From NCBI GenBank assembly GCA_019359355.1, contig JAHHHM010000003.1, positions 248,001-312,000 on the forward strand: DNA of 64,000 nucleotides, written 5' to 3'. Every line of letters starts with the position of its first letter. The stretch's first letter is position 1. Below, piece after piece: positions 1 to 8,061 of the stretch. The stretch is from Microcoleus vaginatus WJT46-NPBG5. GTDB taxonomy: Bacteria > Cyanobacteriota > Cyanobacteriia > Cyanobacteriales > Oscillatoriaceae. The notes beneath the pieces are model-generated. The model was not told the origin of the DNA. It searched no databases and was given only the letters and a program-made list of their open reading frames with translations. Position numbers and translations under genes: made by a program.

Positions 1-525
1 TGTCGTGCGAATCATCGCGCCATCTCGGACTTCTATGCCATAACCTTCGTTACCACCTTTGCCTGTACCCGTCAGCCGGATATCGCCATCGACGGCGCTG
101 ATTAAAGAGCCACTATCCCCGAGATCGATACCTACACCAGCTTGGGGTTCATTACTGCCGCCAGTGCCTTCCAGGGTGATACTCCCAGATCCTGCGGCTC
201 GTACCGTTGCGCCACTAAATAGGATGATGCCGGTGCCGCCTGTGGCATTGGCAGAAGCGGTGCCACTCAGGCTAATATTGCCAGTGCCAGTTGTTTCGAC
301 GATGCCGCTACTGCTACTGTCAGGATCAGATCGGTGCAGAATAATGCCGTGGTTATCATTGCCGTTTCCTGTGCTAGTGCCGGTTAGAGAAATATTACCG
401 GCTCCTGTGGTGCGAATGGTTGCACCGTCTCGAACATCTATGCCATAACCGTCAGTGGCTCCTGTCCCTGTACCCGTCAGGCTGATATCGCCATCTACGG
501 AACTGATCAGGGAGTTATCGGTATG
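1..525. repeat. 405-bp period internal repeat in the adhesin gene
   Basis: Positions 1 to about 120 are closely similar to about 406-525. An offset of 405 bases equals 135 codons, so the frame is kept. At protein level the repeat contains the GYGI(E/D)VRDGA segment followed by IRTT and a downstream GNISLTGT stretch. The first copy runs off the window, so the number of copies is unknown. Confidence 0.7.
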
Positions 526-3500
526 AGCAATCCCGCTGCCTATCAGGGTTATCGTTCCCGCGTCGCTTGTCTGTAGCTGGCTACTGCGAAGGTTAATGCC
601 CTCGTTATCAGTGCCCGTGTTTGCGCTGGTGCCGGTGAGTGCAATATTCCCGCCGCCGGCATCAATAGTGCTATTGAAAATACCCACTCCCTCACCGGAG
701 TCAATATTGCTTTTGCCGCTGCCGGTGAGATTGCCGCCGTTTGTATTAATTAAGGCATTGCTGATAGAAAGTGTGCCGTCACCTGTGCCGTCGGCATCTG
801 CTATTAAATCGACATTTCCATTGGTGGTGATATCGGCGTTGACTGTAATATTGCTGCCGGCAATGGCATTTAAGGCAGGAGCGCTGAGAGTAAAACTATT
901 GGTGCTAATTGTACCGGCTCCTACTGGTGAGCGCAAAATTAGCGGATCGTTAAAACTTACATTACCCCCAAAAGAAATGGCACCGCTGCTGTTATCTCCT
1001 CCCATGGTAATGGCACTAAAACCATCTTGTAAAATACCAAGTTCTAGAGCGCTTATATCTAAAGTATTTATGTCATCACTACCAGCCCCACCAATCCTAA
1101 TTGCTTGAGCGGAGGTAAAAGGCTGTAATGTCAGTGTGCCTTGACCGGCTACTGAAGTCCCGTTAAAGTTAATTTCGTTAGCGGCGAGGCTAATATTACC
1201 CGTGCCGACTGAACCATTTGAGTTGATATTACCGACATTCAACGCATTGCCGGCATTGATGAAAATATCCCCTCCGCTGCCTGAACCAATCGTCTCAGAA
1301 CTGACATTGGTAACGCTAATATTATTGGCAGCAGAAATTGTAATTGCTCCGCCATCAATTCCCTGAGTTATGGCTTCGAGGCTTCCTGTACTCACTGAAC
1401 CACTGCTACTATTAATGTTGATATTGCCGGCACTAGCTGTCTGAGAATTAGAACTAACAAATCCCGTCGTAATATTGCCATCGGCTAACACCTCGATCAG
1501 CCCCCCATTTCCGCTAGATGCATCTGCCTTAACATCAAAAGTGGTAGTAATGTTGCCGGCACTACTGTTGAGCGCAATTGTGCCGGCATTACCCGAATCG
1601 CTGGAACTTGTGTTTAAGCTGCTGACTGTGATGCCGGTGGGTGCTGTGAGTGCAATTTCTCCCCCATTATTGGGCGATTGACTGTCAAGGGTTGCTGAGT
1701 TGGCACTAATACTGTTGTTACTATTAAAAGAAATATTACCGCCGGCTGAGGTGAATGAAACGGAAGGAACCGCAATACCAATGCTGGTGCTGCTGGTGCC
1801 GGTGAGGTTAATATTGCCGCCGCCTGATGAAAGAGAAACCGAAGAATTGATCAAGATACCTTCACGGCTATTGCTCGTGCCGGTGAGGTTAATACTTCCT
1901 CCTTCCGTGATAATTGGATTGTTAATAGTGATGCCGGCAAAATTATCACCCCGCCCATTCATCGTGAGATTTCCCCCTCCTGTAATGATGGGTGCATTAA
2001 TTTGAATTCTGCCGAAGCCACTATTATCACTGTTGGCATTTAATACCAAATTCAGTGAGTCGCCGTCGGGAATACTGTCTGATATTTGCTGATTAATAAA
2101 GATATTATTATGTGCATTTAGGGTAAGGGTTTTTTCAGTATCTATCCCGTTATAATCTAAGGGCGTACTTAAAGTAATATTGCCCTGTTGCAAAATAGAT
2201 AACTCTGCTGTTCCGGTAGACACGGTGACATCACCAGACAGTAAGGCATTATAAATTAAGCCAATTTCAATTCGCGCAGTATTGCTTGTGGTTGTAAACG
2301 TGTTGGGGGGCGCACCGGCACTCGTAGGTGTAATATTAGAATTCCCACTGCCATCGGCAACGATCTCAATATTATTCGGATCAATAAGCCAAGTTCCTCC
2401 CAAGCCGGCTGGTGCTGCAATATTAGGCGTTGTTGTAATATCTAGAAATTGGCGACTGCTCGTTTCTACAAACCCACCATTCCCAGCATTTTTTCCACCC
2501 TGAACACTAAGATTTCCATAAATGCGGGTTGCTTCCTCTGACCAAACAATAACACGACCGCCATTCCCATTTGTTAAAGCATCTGCATTAATCGTTGAAT
2601 CTGAACTAATAAACGTAAAACCGGCATTGGGAACGGTTCCTAACCCTTTATAATCTCCACCAATTCGTACATTTCCACCGCCGTTGCTGCCAGAGGCATT
2701 GATGCCGACATTAAATAGCCCAACTTTATTGCCAAAAAGGTTGACTTCTCCCCCACTTCCTCCTGCTACCGCAGACACATCAATATTGCCGGCTGTAATT
2801 GTCGTTCCGCTGTCTGTGGGAATCGTAATGCCAGAACCAGCTAACTGTAGCGTGCCATCTGAGTTAACTGTTAATTCTGTTGCATGATCGATGTTTCCAC
2901 CTGTGAGTAATTCGGGTAAAGATGGAATCGGCAATCTCCAATTTTCTGCTAAAGATGCGGTGCCGGCGTTTACAATCGATTGAACCTCTAAACTTAATAA
3001 ATGTCCCGCTTGAGAAAGGCGAACAACGTTTTCTCCGGGGATTGCCGCGAGGGTAATTGTGCCTGCCGGTGCGCTTAAGTTTCCGGTATTAATCACTGTG
3101 CCACCTAAGAAGGTGATATTTTCCCCCTGGGAAACGCTCAAGCTGCCAAAATTGACGATCCCTCCCGGATTATTCATCGGAAAGGCAAAGGCGCTGGGCG
3201 TCCCGACTAAAGCCGTATAATCATTCACGCCTGAAGCGTTAAACCAAAGCAATCTAAATCCAATTCCGCCGGCAGTCGTCGCCGTGAAAGAAGCCGGCAC
3301 GTTTAAACTGGAATTTGGGCCAAATACAATGCCGGCTGGATTCATTAAAAATAAGTTGGAATTGCCGCCGGTTACTTGAATTAATCCATTGATATAGGAG
3401 GCGTTACCGCCGGTGATCCGCCCTAAAATATTTTGAATTTGCGGATTTGAAACGAAATTAGCAATCTCACCCGAATTCAAGCCAAAGCGCTCAAAGCTAT

Positions 3501-3729
3501 GGAATAGATTCGCCTTATCCTGCGAGAGCTGTCCCCCTGTGATGTTAATTTGGTTGTTGTTTGGAGTCGTTGTTGTGTTGGTTCCGTCGGTTGTCGGTTT
3601 AATCGATTGTGCCATCAACGTGGATGGCAACAGTACAAAAGACAAAGTGAATACAACAACACAACCGGAAAATCCTTGAATTCCTATTGATTTATACCGT
3701 TTAGGGGTTGACTTATTTAAAAATTTCAT
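1..3729 (-). CDS. Two-partner-secretion filamentous haemagglutinin-like adhesin (C-terminus outside window)
   Basis: The frame opens with ATG at 3729 and in my reading stays open to the window edge, giving 1243 residues. Residues 1-45 are a signal peptide with a hydrophobic core ending in LMAQS. Residues 55-170 match the haemagglutination-activity (TPS) domain, including FHSFERFGLNSGE, NILGRITGG and LFLMNPAGIVFGPNSS. This domain is known to be recognised by an outer-membrane TpsB pore. The rest is Gly/Asn/Ser/Thr-rich with recurring GNISLTGT and GGNI segments, as expected of a right-handed beta-helix stalk. It should be a secreted surface adhesin. No TpsB gene lies in the window. The final domain is unseen, so CHAT, CRISP or other C-terminal modules cannot be judged. 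Confidence 0.9.
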   Translation of the reverse strand, partial: MKFLNKSTPKRYKSIGIQGFSGCVVVFTLSFVLLPSTLMAQSIKPTTDGTNTTTTPNNNQINITGGQLSQDKANLFHSFERFGLNSGEIANFVSNPQIQNILGRITGGNASYINGLIQVTGGNSNLFLMNPAGIVFGPNSSLNVPASFTATTAGGIGFRLLWFNASGVNDYTALVGTPSAFAFPMNNPGGIVNFGSLSVSQGENITFLGGTVINTGNLSAPAGTITLAAIPGENVVRLSQAGHLLSLEVQSIVNAGTASLAENWRLPIPSLPELLTGGNIDHATELTVNSDGTLQLAGSGITIPTDSGTTITAGNIDVSAVAGGSGGEVNLFGNKVGLFNVGINASGSNGGGNVRIGGDYKGLGTVPNAGFTFISSDSTINADALTNGNGGRVIVWSEEATRIYGNLSVQGGKNAGNGGFVETSSRQFLDITTTPNIAAPAGLGGTWLIDPNNIEIVADGSGNSNITPTSAGAPPNTFTTTSNTARIEIGLIYNALLSGDVTVSTGTAELSILQQGNITLSTPLDYNGIDTEKTLTLNAHNNIFINQQISDSIPDGDSLNLVLNANSDNSGFGRIQINAPIITGGGNLTMNGRGDNFAGITINNPIITEGGSINLTGTSNSREGILINSSVSLSSGGGNINLTGTSSTSIGIAVPSVSFTSAGGNISFNSNNSISANSATLDSQSPNNGGEIALTAPTGITVSSLNTSSSDSGNAGTIALNSSAGNITTTFDVKADASSGNGGLIEVLADGNITTGFVSSNSQTASAGNININSSSGSVSTGSLEAITQGIDGGAITISAANNISVTNVSSETIGSGSGGDIFINAGNALNVGNINSNGSVGTGNISLAANEINFNGTSVAGQGTLTLQPFTSAQAIRIGGAGSDDINTLDISALELGILQDGFSAITMGGDNSSGAISFGGNVSFNDPLILRSPVGAGTISTNSFTLSAPALNAIAGSNITVNADITTNGNVDLIADADGTGDGTLSISNALINTNGGNLTGSGKSNIDSGEGVGIFNSTIDAGGGNIALTGTSANTGTDNEGINLRSSQLQTSDAGTITLIGSGIAHTDNSLISSVDGDISLTGTGTGATDGYGIDVRDGATIRTTGAGNISLTGTSTGNGNDNHGIILHRSDPDSSSSGIVETTGTGNISLSGTASANATGGTGIILFSGATVRAAGSGSITLEGTGGSNEPQAGVGIDLGDSGSLISAVDGDIRLTGTGKGGNEGYGIEVRDGAMIRTT

Positions 3730-4004
3730 GTTGTTGAGTAACGCTTGCTCTTACAGCATAGCTTCGCGATCAAGGGTCTGTTAAGAGGTTATGGCTGTGT
3801 TTGCTTTAAACAACCAAACTTTAACGATTTTTAATAATTACTTGTTCAAAGGAAAATTTCATAGGGTGTGTTCCCGAAACGTGAAACTCACCCTAGCGAT
3901 TAACTACAGTTCAACGTGCAGAACTACTAAACTTGTTGTCATCAGCCTATGGCAAAGAACGTTGATATCACCTTGACAAAACTAGGGATGAACAATAGAA
4001 ATTA

Positions 4005-5006
4005 CTAGTCGATCAGCAGCACAATCTTGCCAGTCATGGAACCCGTTTCTTGCAGTCGATGAGCTGCTACAGCTTCTTGTAAAGGGAAAGTTTTACCAAG
4101 GTGAATTTTGAGTCGGCTCTCATCAATCATGACAGCACATTGTTGCAGAATCTTTGCTTGATCTTCCTGGGCTTTCACCAAGCCCTGCCACATAGGTGTG
4201 AGCATCAATTCTAAACTAATTCGCAAGTTCCGCAGCCGAGCGATTTTCAAATTTCCATCTTCAGGTGCTGGCTCTAAAATAGTGACAAGATCGCCATAAA
4301 CTCGCACCGCTGGACAACTTTTATAAAAAGTTTCTCCGCCGACAGTGTCGAAAACAATATCCGCGCCTTCTCCCTTCGTCCAGTCTAAAGTGGCTTGAAC
4401 AAAGTCGGTTTGTTTGTACAAAATCGCTAAATCAGCACCCAGTTTCCGGACAAACTCAGCCTTTTCTTCATCACCTACCGTGGTACAAACCACAGCACCT
4501 TGCAATTTTGCCAGTTGAATTGCCACATGACCCACCCCACCGGCACCGGCATGAATTAATACTTTTTGGCCGGCTTGCAGACGTGCGCGATCATACAACG
4601 CTTCCCAAGCCGTCAAGAGAACGAGAGGCGCTGCGGCAGCTTCAGCAAAGCTCAATAAAGTGGGTTTTTTGGCTGCAAAGCGCTCATCAATAACAGCATA
4701 TTCCGCATAGTTGCCGATAGGGCCACCAAGTCCGCCATTGCAGAAATAGACTTCATCGCCAGTGTTAAACTTACTAACTGCACTGCCAATTGCTTCCACA
4801 ATGCCGGCACCATCACACCCCAACACAGCCGGTGTTTTGTCTGGGTAAAAAGTCCCCCCTTTACGAAGTTTGGTATCGATGGGGTTAACCCCGGCTGCTT
4901 TTAACCGCACTAAAATTTCTGTATCTTTTTCAATATTCGGTTGTGGAATATCTTGTAATTGCAGGACTTCTGGATCGCCGACTGCGGTCATCACCACTGC
5001 TTTCAT
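4005..5006 (-). CDS. Zinc-free NADPH:quinone oxidoreductase (MDR superfamily)
   Basis: This 333-residue protein has the medium-chain dehydrogenase/reductase layout. An N-terminal GroES-like domain (MKAVVMTAVGDPEVL; AAGVNPIDTKLRKG) is followed by a Rossmann domain with the nucleotide motif HAGAGGVGHVAIQLAK at about residues 151-166. The structural and catalytic zinc ligands of alcohol dehydrogenases are absent, which fits the quinone oxidoreductase branch using NADPH. Length is normal for the family. The start is supported by AAGGA about 9 bases upstream of the ATG. It is a single gene, probably monocistronic. The substrate cannot be told from sequence; zeta-crystallin-like quinones or enones are likely. 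Confidence 0.88.
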   Translation of the reverse strand: MKAVVMTAVGDPEVLQLQDIPQPNIEKDTEILVRLKAAGVNPIDTKLRKGGTFYPDKTPAVLGCDGAGIVEAIGSAVSKFNTGDEVYFCNGGLGGPIGNYAEYAVIDERFAAKKPTLLSFAEAAAAPLVLLTAWEALYDRARLQAGQKVLIHAGAGGVGHVAIQLAKLQGAVVCTTVGDEEKAEFVRKLGADLAILYKQTDFVQATLDWTKGEGADIVFDTVGGETFYKSCPAVRVYGDLVTILEPAPEDGNLKIARLRNLRISLELMLTPMWQGLVKAQEDQAKILQQCAVMIDESRLKIHLGKTFPLQEAVAAHRLQETGSMTGKIVLLID

Positions 5007-5225
5007 AATTGCATTCCTTATTTAACTGCTTTGCTCGATCAGCTAGATCCTACCTCACTCTAATTGAATCCGAGCCAACAGCACCCTACCAATAACCCAC
5101 TTTAAAAATTACCAACTTCCTTAGGTCAAAATTTCTCGACAGTAAGCCTAATCATTTCTTAATAATAAGCAGCCCAACCTTAAAATTTCTAAAAACACAA
5201 AATATTACCCTCCCAACCCATAACT

Positions 5226-5313
5226 CATCTGTGTTTATCTGTGGACGCAGGTGGAACTTGAATGACAAGCGCAGCATATTCCAGCTTCACCTGCGGAATC
5301 TGTGGTTAAAAAC
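5226..5313. repeat. Degenerate dispersed CACAGAT-type repeat carrying an inserted palindrome
   Basis: The outer parts CATCTGTGTTTATCTGTG (5226-5243) and AATCTGTGGTTAAAA read as the complement of a cyanobacterial dispersed repeat related to the copies at 10145 and 42130. Between them lies about 52 bases bounded by CGCAGGTG and CACCTGCG, an imperfect hairpin. This is the only structure I see in the 341-base gap 5007-5347. Confidence 0.5.
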
Positions 5314-5347
5314 TATTAAAAAAAACTTTAATAAAACATTGCGCTAC

Positions 5348-6055
5348 CTAATCCCGCCACAAAGCAATCCCACCTAATAAACCACTAATATTCGGCACAA
5401 TTTTGACATTCGCCGGCAACTCAAGCGAGACTTTTTTCGCCTCGCCGCCGCCAATATAAAGGCAATCATAATTAAACAAACGCCCAAGGGTGCCCATCGC
5501 TTTTTCCAAGCGCCGGTTCCACCGTTTTTGACCGACATGATCCAACGCCGCACGCCCTAACTGTTGTTCGTAGGTTTCCCCTTTGCGAAACGGATGATGT
5601 CCCATTTCTAAATTCGGCACTAATTTACCATTCACAAAGAGTGCAGAACCAAAGCCGGTGCCCAAAGTCACAACCAGTTCAACACCCTTGCCGGCAATTG
5701 CCCCCATTCCCTGCATATCCGCATCATTCGCCACCCGCACCGGCTTGCCTAAGCGTTCTTGTAGTGCTGCCGCTAGGTCAAATTCCGCCCAATCTGGGTC
5801 TAAATTTACCGCCGTATAGGTGACGCCATTTCGTACCACACCGGGAAATCCCACGGAGACGCGCTCAAATTCACCCTGTCCACTGGCTAATTGAGTGATC
5901 GCCGCGAGTACCGCATCCGGTTTAGGAGGTTGCGGGGTCTCCGTCCGAATGCGTTCCGTCAGCGGTTCGCCGACTTCATTTAAGACAATTACTTTAATGC
6001 CACTGCCGCCAATGTCAACGGCTAGGGTGCGGGCTGATCCAGTTGTTTCAACCAT
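5348..6055 (-). CDS. ROK-family sugar kinase, polyphosphate glucokinase-like
   Basis: The protein has 235 residues. The N-terminal phosphate-binding loop is LAVDIGGSGIKVIVLNE, a second ATPase motif is VTLGTGFGSALF, and a late glycine motif YIGGGEAKK closes the fold. The segment EMGHHPFRKGETYEQQLG replaces the usual ExGH zinc-type ROK motif and resembles polyphosphate-dependent glucokinases, which make glucose 6-phosphate from polyphosphate or ATP. It is shorter than most ROK kinases (about 300 residues) and probably cytosolic. It lies 87 bases downstream of the E2 gene on the same strand, so the two may be cotranscribed. The family is secure; the phosphoryl donor is inferred. Confidence 0.82.
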   Translation of the reverse strand: MVETTGSARTLAVDIGGSGIKVIVLNEVGEPLTERIRTETPQPPKPDAVLAAITQLASGQGEFERVSVGFPGVVRNGVTYTAVNLDPDWAEFDLAAALQERLGKPVRVANDADMQGMGAIAGKGVELVVTLGTGFGSALFVNGKLVPNLEMGHHPFRKGETYEQQLGRAALDHVGQKRWNRRLEKAMGTLGRLFNYDCLYIGGGEAKKVSLELPANVKIVPNISGLLGGIALWRD

Positions 6056-6142
6056 TTTGGGAAAAAGGCTATGTGGTTGATGATAATTGCAGATCCCCTA
6101 ACCCTCTTAACAGGAGGCGCAGGGGATCTCACGAAAGTCTTC

Positions 6143-7447
6143 CTACAGGGTCAGTGATTGAGTATTTGTTTCAATCAATTTTGCCAAATCCTGCAAGAAT
6201 GCCGCAGCATCGGCACCATATATGATCCGGTGGTCACAGGTGATATTCACCGTCATTTGCCGGCGTACACCCATCATGCCATCTTCAGTCGCTACCACTT
6301 GAGGCCGCGCCCCGCCAATTGCCAAAATAGAACCTTGTCCAGGCGGCAAAATCGCATCGAAGCTATCCACCCCGTACATTCCCAGATTTGACAAAGTGAA
6401 GGTGCCCGTAGTGTACTCCGCCGGCTGTAATTGCTTCGCTCTGGAGCGCTCCACTAAATCCTTCCAGCTGCGAGACAGAGAATAGATATCAACTTGATCG
6501 GCATTTTGCAACACCGGCGTGATCAAGCCGCCGCCTTCCATTGCCACCGCTACCGCAATATTAATTCCGGAGTTATGCTGAATTCCCGCATCTGTGTATG
6601 TGGCATTTAGCAGCGGGTGCTTTTGCAATGTCACTGCCACAGCTTTTGCCAGCAGCGCTGTCATGGTAACGCCTTTGGACTTGATTTGCTTGTAAAGCTT
6701 ATCTAAATTGTCCGTGGTAATCGTGTAGCCCACACGGAACACCGGCACTTGCAAACTCGCGACCATATTCCGCACCACTGCATTTTGCAGGGTGTTGAAG
6801 GGCACCACTTGGCCCGGTGCGACAGATACCGGCGCGGCGGGGGTTGCCGGCTTCATTTGGGGTGCTGGGGCCGGGGCCGGTGTCGGTGTCGGGGGTGTCA
6901 TTCCTGGCGTTGCCGTGGTTCCAGTCGGCTGTTTCGCCTTGCCGGCAGCCGCTTCCACATCCTCAGCCACAATTCGGCCATGTGGGCCACTTCCGTGCAG
7001 GGACTTCAAATCAACGCTAAGTTCCTTTGCCAGCTTCTTAGCGCGAGGTGAGGCAATGCTGCGTCCATTTTGCCGGCTGGTGCTTGCCTGAGTAATGGCC
7101 GGTGCTTCAACTTTGGACACAGTTGCCGCTGCCGGTTCAGGAGTTGCACTTTTTGCTGCCGGCTGACTTTTGCCAGCGGCTTGCTGCTTGGCGGTTTCAA
7201 TTTCTGCTTCTGTTTCAGCCACCAAAGCAATCGCAGCGCCAACCGGAGCGGTGTCGCCGGCAGATACGATGATCGTGGCTAGATACCCTTCATAGAAGGA
7301 TTCCACATCCATATCTGCCTTGTCAGACTCGACCACCACCACCGTTTCACCTTTTTCGATTTTGTCCCCTGGAGATTTTTCCCAAGAGACAATTTTGCCT
7401 TCGGTCATGGTGGAACTGAGGGCCGGCATGAAAACTTCGTGAATCAT
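6143..7447 (-). CDS. pdhC: Pyruvate dehydrogenase complex E2, dihydrolipoamide acetyltransferase
   Basis: The product has 434 residues and transfers the acetyl group from lipoate to CoA in the pyruvate dehydrogenase complex. A lipoyl domain occupies residues 1-75, with the lipoylated lysine K43 in ESDKADMDVES. An Ala/Pro-rich hinge follows. The E3/E1-binding domain is at about 130-166 (ASPRAKKLAKELSVDLKSL, GRIVAEDV), then a second Pro/Ala/Thr linker, then the catalytic acyltransferase domain ending in CDHRIIYGADAAAF with active-site His near 406. The Tyr in place of the more common Asp after HRII matches what I recall of cyanobacterial E2 proteins. ATG at 7447 has an AAGGAGG-like element just upstream. 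Confidence 0.95.
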   Translation of the reverse strand: MIHEVFMPALSSTMTEGKIVSWEKSPGDKIEKGETVVVVESDKADMDVESFYEGYLATIIVSAGDTAPVGAAIALVAETEAEIETAKQQAAGKSQPAAKSATPEPAAATVSKVEAPAITQASTSRQNGRSIASPRAKKLAKELSVDLKSLHGSGPHGRIVAEDVEAAAGKAKQPTGTTATPGMTPPTPTPAPAPAPQMKPATPAAPVSVAPGQVVPFNTLQNAVVRNMVASLQVPVFRVGYTITTDNLDKLYKQIKSKGVTMTALLAKAVAVTLQKHPLLNATYTDAGIQHNSGINIAVAVAMEGGGLITPVLQNADQVDIYSLSRSWKDLVERSRAKQLQPAEYTTGTFTLSNLGMYGVDSFDAILPPGQGSILAIGGARPQVVATEDGMMGVRRQMTVNITCDHRIIYGADAAAFLQDLAKLIETNTQSLTL

Positions 7448-7579
7448 AAGGAGGCGATCTGAATCGACATTTAAAACGACAGCAGGACAAGATTGAATTG
7501 TACCCTGTTTAGGGGCTAGGGAGAAGAGAGAGGGCGAGATTGGGACAAGGGGTTAGGGATTTAGAACTCAGCACTCAGA

Positions 7580-8032
7580 CTAGAGATCGCCGCGAATTTC
7601 CTCTACCACACCATCGCGCAGCAGAATTTCAACTTGCATTTTGTGAATCAAGTTGTCACCGCGCTCTATGCGGAAAAAGCTTTCAATCTGACCCTGATTG
7701 ACCTCTTGTTCAAGTTCTAACTGCTGCACTTGTTGCAACTGTTGCAAAATTTGATTTTTTTGCTCTAGTAGCTCACTTTTCTTTTGATTGACCTGCCCTT
7801 GAATATTTTCAATTTGTTGCATGACTTGAGGGCCGGGGGGCTGCAAGCTTTGCCTCTGAATTTCCGAAATCATCCGCTGCCCTTGCATTTCTAGCTGTTG
7901 CAACTGACTGTCTAGTTGGTTGATTTGGGCTTGGAGCTGCTGTTGCGCTTCTTCTTTCCACCGCGAGGTGACGATAGCTTTAACAGTAATAGCGCGTTTC
8001 AGTAATAAAGAGTTGGCCGCATCCATAAACAT
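7580..8032 (-). CDS. YlqD family coiled-coil protein
   Basis: This 150-residue protein has a short N-terminal strand region (LLLKRAITVKAIVTSRWK), a long glutamine-rich coiled coil at about residues 28-105 with heptad-like spacing, and a C-terminal domain ending in EILLRDGVVEEIRGDL. This is the architecture of the YlqD family, whose function is unknown. ATG codons at 8032 and 8026 both fit. It starts only 29 bases after the acyl-activating enzyme stop on the same strand, so the two are likely one transcript. Confidence 0.75.
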   Translation of the reverse strand: MFMDAANSLLLKRAITVKAIVTSRWKEEAQQQLQAQINQLDSQLQQLEMQGQRMISEIQRQSLQPPGPQVMQQIENIQGQVNQKKSELLEQKNQILQQLQQVQQLELEQEVNQGQIESFFRIERGDNLIHKMQVEILLRDGVVEEIRGDL

Positions 8033-8061
8033 TGCTCTGGGGAACGCTTAGTATTTCGGGA

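Noticed and set aside
3791-3976. 61-codon plus-strand frame upstream of the adhesin gene
   Set aside because: No ribosome-binding site or recognisable product; it lies in the adhesin promoter region.
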